Assembly (NCBI GenBank): GCA_964478625.1 | Contig: CAYZJH010000116.1 | Coordinates: 1-8,137 of the forward strand | DNA: 8,137 nucleotides | Direction of reading: 5' to 3' | Origin: SKZT01 sp964478625 | GTDB lineage: Bacteria; Desulfobacterota; Desulfobacteria; Desulfobacterales; SKZT01 | Shown: one piece after another, positions 6,326 through 8,137 of the stretch | Layout of the letters: every line of letters starts with the position of its first letter | How positions within the stretch are numbered: the stretch's first letter is position 1 | Notes under the pieces: generated by a model | Told to the model about the DNA's origin: nothing | The model's input: only the letters and a program-made list of their open reading frames with translations | Database searches by the model: none | Position numbers and translations under genes: made by a program

Positions 6326-7480
6326 ATGAGTATTCTGGCCGAATGCCCCGCCTGTCATTACCAACAAAAATATGTCAATAAAAAATGCAGCAAGTGTTCT
6401 GAAGATTTGGAAAAAGCAAAACGATCCGGACGTTTAAATTTTTGGGTAATATACAGAGTCCCGGGAAATAGAAAAAAAATCTACCAAAAATGCAAATCTG
6501 TTGAAGATGCCCGCGCTCTTGACGGAAAACGAAAAGTTCAGAAAAAAGAAAACCGTCACTTTGAAATGCTTCCGGAAAATGATGTTACATTCCAGGAATT
6601 GTCCGAATGGTACCTGGAGCTTGAAGTGGTCAAAGGGTTGAAGATGTTAGGAGCCCTCAAGATACATTCAAGAATCTGGAATGAACAGTTTGGAACTCTC
6701 CATGTCAACAAAATCAAGATGTCCTCAATTGAAAACTTCCGAACCAAAATGCTCAAGGCCGGCAAGTCCAGATCGTACATCGACCAGATTGTCGGGACCG
6801 CCCGTGCTATGGTCAATAAGGCGTTTAGAGATGATATGCTCAGTGGTGACTGCTTGCGGCCATTTGAAAAGGTTAAAAAACTTTTAAAGAAAAATGCCAA
6901 CGCCAGGGATATGATATTTACCCGTGAGCAATACGAAAAATTGCTTGCCAATCTTCCTGCCCACCAGGTCCCGATTGTGGCAACGGCATATTGGACAGGA
7001 ATGAGAAAAGGCGAAATCCTGGAATTGACATGGGATAAGGTTTTTCTGAGAGATAGAAAAATCCGCCTGGAAATCGAAGATACCAAAGATGATGAAAAAA
7101 GGGTAATTCCAATCCCGGAACCGCTGTATGAAATTCTGTCAAAAATTCCACGCGCATTGCATGATAATCATGTGTTCCTTTATAAAGGCATTCCGCTTAA
7201 AGATGTCCGTGCAGGTTTTTATACCGCATTGAAAGACGCCGGGATACCATACAAGCGGGGTGCTAAGGGTGGACTCACATTCCACGACCTGAGACACACT
7301 TTTGTCACTGATATGAGAAAAGCCGGAGTACCGGAAAAGCTGATTATGAAAATCACCGGGCACTCGACCCGGGAAATGTTCGACCGGTACAACACGATCA
7401 CAGACGATGAAGGAGATTCGGCAGGTAACCAGTTGGTTGCGTTCAGGATAGACAAAAAAAAGAATGTTCAAAATGAATGA
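6326..7480 (+). CDS. int: tyrosine site-specific integrase with N-terminal zinc ribbon
   Basis: A 384-residue tyrosine recombinase. The start is ATG 6326, chosen because AGGAGG lies 5 nt upstream (6315-6320); longer readings would overlap the excisionase gene. Residues 7-24 carry C7-x2-C10 and C21-x2-C24, a zinc ribbon. About 35-75 look like an arm-DNA-binding region (LNFWVIYRVPGNRKKIYQKC). About 88-185 form the SAM-like core-binding domain (VTFQELSEWYLELEV on). The catalytic domain follows: R227 in TGMRKGE, K254, HDLRH (H320, R323), H346 in ITGHST and the nucleophile Y355 in RYNTI. All catalytic residues are present, so the enzyme should be active. It joins the phage to the host chromosome at the site discussed at 7749-8047. 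A zinc ribbon at the N-terminus of an integrase is known but uncommon. The last 25 residues are a basic tail. Confidence 0.95.
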   Translation: MSILAECPACHYQQKYVNKKCSKCSEDLEKAKRSGRLNFWVIYRVPGNRKKIYQKCKSVEDARALDGKRKVQKKENRHFEMLPENDVTFQELSEWYLELEVVKGLKMLGALKIHSRIWNEQFGTLHVNKIKMSSIENFRTKMLKAGKSRSYIDQIVGTARAMVNKAFRDDMLSGDCLRPFEKVKKLLKKNANARDMIFTREQYEKLLANLPAHQVPIVATAYWTGMRKGEILELTWDKVFLRDRKIRLEIEDTKDDEKRVIPIPEPLYEILSKIPRALHDNHVFLYKGIPLKDVRAGFYTALKDAGIPYKRGAKGGLTFHDLRHTFVTDMRKAGVPEKLIMKITGHSTREMFDRYNTITDDEGDSAGNQLVAFRIDKKKNVQNE

Positions 7481-7484
7481 ATAA

Positions 7485-7664
7485 AAAATAATCCCATACG
7501 GAAATGAAAAAGCTGCACGTCCACTTGGTATTATTGAAATCGCCAACGATTCCCGCGGCGATATCTCAACCGGAAATTACATCGTTACACTCAAAAAAAG
7601 CCCTCCATGGAAAGGCGTTCTTAAAGACAAATCAATAAAAACTATCTTATGCCAAAAACCGTAA
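7485..7664 (+). pseudogene. startless coding-like fragment after int
   Basis: A plus-strand frame open from the TAA at 7482-7484 to the TAA at 7662-7664 (59 codons), with clearly protein-like content: RPLGIIEIANDSRGDISTGN, then YIVTLKKSPPWKGVLKD. It has no ATG, GTG or TTG near its beginning and no ribosome site, so it looks like the 3' end of a truncated gene, or a gene with a rare start. The RPLxxIxIxNDxxGDxxxGNYxVTL pattern vaguely recalls small hypothetical proteins seen in phage and mobile DNA, but I cannot name a family. It begins 5 bp after the int stop and ends about 85 bp before the left arm repeat, so it is probably cargo or debris next to attP. A frameshift upstream is less likely because int is intact. 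Confidence 0.4.
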
Positions 7665-7748
7665 AACATCCAAAGTGGAGTGAAGTCCTGTTTTTATGCC
7701 TAAAATTGATGGTTCATTCCCATTTTTACAACAAATATCCCAAAAAAG

Positions 7749-7772
7749 TTCTAGGCCAGTTCTAGGCCATTG
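7749..7772 (+). repeat. left paired arm-type repeat
   Basis: TTCTAGGCCA at 7749-7758 and 7760-7769 with a single G between, followed by TTG. The same 24-bp unit, 23 of 24 identical, recurs in direct orientation at 8024-8047. Likely the P-arm binding pair for the integrase N-terminal domain. Confidence 0.8.
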
Positions 7773-7784
7773 CGTAAAATGTGT

Positions 7785-7804
7785 CTTATTTTTCCTTATT
7801 TTTC
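7785..7804 (+). repeat. tandem 10-mer CTTATTTTTC x2 (phased T-tracts)
   Basis: Two exact copies back to back place T5 tracts one helical turn apart, a pattern expected to bend DNA. It sits between the left arm pair and the core, where integrase complexes need a bend. Function inferred. Confidence 0.6.
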
Positions 7805-7810
7805 ACCATT

Positions 7811-7876
7811 TTGCATTGCGGTAATAATGCACATAACACTTAAATAACATTCAAGATTACAAGATATGCAATGCAA
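7811..7876. repeat. 9-bp inverted repeat in the left attP flank
   Basis: TTGCATTGC (7811-7819) and its exact complement GCAATGCAA (7868-7876), 48 bp apart. Too far apart for a terminator; possibly paired protein sites that bracket the tandem 11-mers. May be chance. Confidence 0.4.
7833..7854 (+). repeat. tandem 11-mers, candidate excisionase sites
   Basis: ATAACACTTAA (7833-7843) followed at once by ATAACATTCAA (7844-7854), 9 of 11 identical and close to one helical turn apart. Excisionases often bind short direct repeats between the P-arm sites and the core. Assignment to the AlpA-like protein is inference. Confidence 0.45.
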
Positions 7877-7908
7877 GAGAAAGACAAGCCAGATAACTAA
7901 AATAAAGA

Positions 7909-7963
7909 TTCAGGGTCTAGTGAGGGTTTCCTCATGGGAGTTCAAGTCTCCCCTTCGGCACCA
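7909..7963 (+). other. tRNA-Leu(CAG) 3' fragment, att core
   Basis: From the anticodon loop onward this is the 3' part of a class II leucine tRNA. It has loop TTCAGGG with anticodon CAG at 7911-7913; 3' anticodon strand TCTAG (7916-7920); a long variable arm with stem TGAGG/CCTCA (7921-7934); T arm GGGAG-TTCAAGT-CTCCC (7936-7952); acceptor CTTCGGC (7953-7959); discriminator A; and encoded CCA (7961-7963). The 5' half is absent: no GCCGAAG acceptor partner occurs in the 100 bp upstream. It is therefore not a working tRNA gene but the identity segment that restores the host tRNA after integration. The homology starting at the anticodon loop points to crossover there. Confidence 0.88.
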
Positions 7964-7969
7964 TAATAA

Positions 7970-7982
7970 AATCAATATGTTA
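7970..7982 (+). promoter_or_regulatory. IHF site (exact WATCAANNNNTTR match)
   Basis: AATCAATATGTTA fits the IHF consensus at every defined position. It lies between the tRNA core and the right arm repeat, as the H' site does in lambda attP. The consensus is known; use by this integrase is inferred. Confidence 0.65.
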
Positions 7983-7983
7983 C

Positions 7984-8017
7984 AAAAAAAGCCCCTTCGA
8001 TTCGGAGGGGCTTTTTT
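7984..8017. terminator. bidirectional rho-independent terminator
   Basis: A hairpin GCCCCT (7991-7996) / AGGGGC (8006-8011), extended by T-G, C-G and G-C pairs around loop ATT, flanked by A7 (7984-7990) and T6 (8012-8017). It can stop transcripts from both sides, separating int-side transcription from genes to the right. It follows the CCA by 20 bp, so it may be the host tRNA's own terminator captured with the core. Confidence 0.9.
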
Positions 8018-8023
8018 GTTGGA

Positions 8024-8047
8024 TTCTAGGCCAATTCTAGGCCATTG
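8024..8047 (+). repeat. right paired arm-type repeat
   Basis: TTCTAGGCCA at 8024-8033 and 8035-8044 with a single A between, then TTG. It is the same unit as at 7749-7772 and in the same orientation, about 112 bp from the core anticodon loop. Likely P'-arm integrase sites. Confidence 0.8.
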
Positions 8048-8137
8048 ATGAGAAGGTGAGAAGAGCGGAAGGGAAAAATTGCACGCTAAGACGCAAAGGG
8101 GCAGTGTGAAACCCGTAGCGGGAACACCTTCGGAGTT
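8048..8137. other. right edge, no gene seen
   Basis: Ninety bases beyond the right arm repeat with no convincing reading frame. It contains CGCTAAGACGCAAAGG, which resembles a short intergenic repeat seen in many genomes, and a small CCCG-TAG-CGGG hairpin (8112-8122). Nothing functional can be assigned. Confidence 0.5.

Larger units (their letters stand above)
7749..8047. other. attP: probable complete attP (phage attachment site)
   Basis: Seen in order: a left arm with paired TTCTAGGCCA elements; two exact tandem 10-mers and two tandem 11-mers; a tRNA-Leu 3' core; an exact IHF consensus; a terminator hairpin; and a right arm with the same paired element. This matches the layout of lambda-class attachment sites (arm sites, accessory-protein sites, core, IHF site, arm sites) and lies directly downstream of int. 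Because the arm repeat is on both sides of the core, the molecule seems unintegrated; in a prophage the two arms would be at opposite ends. The arm-site identity is inferred from symmetry, not shown by binding data. Confidence 0.75.

Noticed and set aside
6200..7480. Longer integrase reading from 6200
   Set aside because: The extra 42 residues overlap the AlpA-like gene out of frame, whereas ATG 6326 has AGGAGG five bases before it.
7866..8048. 60-codon plus-strand frame across the core and right arm
   Set aside because: It is made of the tRNA fragment, terminator and arm repeat; composition is not protein-like and no ribosome site precedes it.
7909..8137. Reading the tRNA fragment as attR of an integrated prophage with host DNA to the right
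   Set aside because: The paired TTCTAGGCCA unit occurs on both sides of the core, which would not happen if the right side were host. Kept only as an alternative if the repeat proves unrelated to integrase.
1..8137. CRISPR array, insertion sequence or toxin-antitoxin pair
   Set aside because: No regularly spaced repeats, no transposase motifs and no toxin partner for the small regulators were found on either strand.

Overview
The window reads as the immunity, recombination and integration end of a temperate phage (or a closely related phage-like integrative element). The evidence is a divergent pair of small helix-turn-helix regulators, an AlpA-type excisionase followed by a tyrosine integrase, an attachment site built on the 3' end of a leucine tRNA gene, and a leftward block of DNA-recombination genes. 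No head, tail or lysis genes are present. The host is a bacterium with conventional Shine-Dalgarno sites and moderate GC. Protein flavour and the IHF-like site suggest a proteobacterium or Desulfobacterota, but the sequence does not prove this.

Leftward block (minus strand, 4598 down to 1). It starts with a Cro-like regulator (4341-4598). Next come a DEDDy 3'-5' exonuclease (3538-4221), a cysteine-rich protein resembling the phage Gp3/recombination-directionality-factor-like family with a recombinase-type C-terminal tail (2320-3447), a possible small gene (2132-2263), and a gene broken by a 100-N scaffold gap (2026-2125). It ends with a RecD2-type helicase encoded as two adjacent genes. The upstream gene carries the N-terminal DNA-binding half plus a zinc-ribbon-like tail. 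The downstream gene carries the Walker A/B motor and runs off the left edge. This looks like an early lytic replication/recombination operon.

Rightward block (plus strand, 4724-7480). A CI-like repressor without a recognisable self-cleavage domain (4724-5200) is followed by an unassigned protein with a probable PAS fold (5309-5950). An intergenic region with two clean dyads follows, then the AlpA-like excisionase (6120-6305, TTG start) and the tyrosine integrase (6326-7480).

Attachment region (7485-8137). After a coding-like but startless fragment lies what appears to be a complete attP. Two copies of a paired TTCTAGGCCA element flank a tRNA-Leu(CAG) 3' fragment that begins at the anticodon loop. 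An exact-consensus IHF site, a bidirectional terminator, phased T-tracts and tandem 11-mers lie within the flanks. Arm-type repeats on both sides of the core suggest the DNA was sequenced in the unintegrated (or circular/concatemeric) form.

Inferred logic: the CI/Cro pair at 4599-4723 chooses between lysogeny and the leftward recombination operon. Xis and Int act on attP 270-570 bp downstream of int. The most unusual parts are the split RecD2, the PAS protein next to a non-cleavable repressor, and the intact attP architecture.
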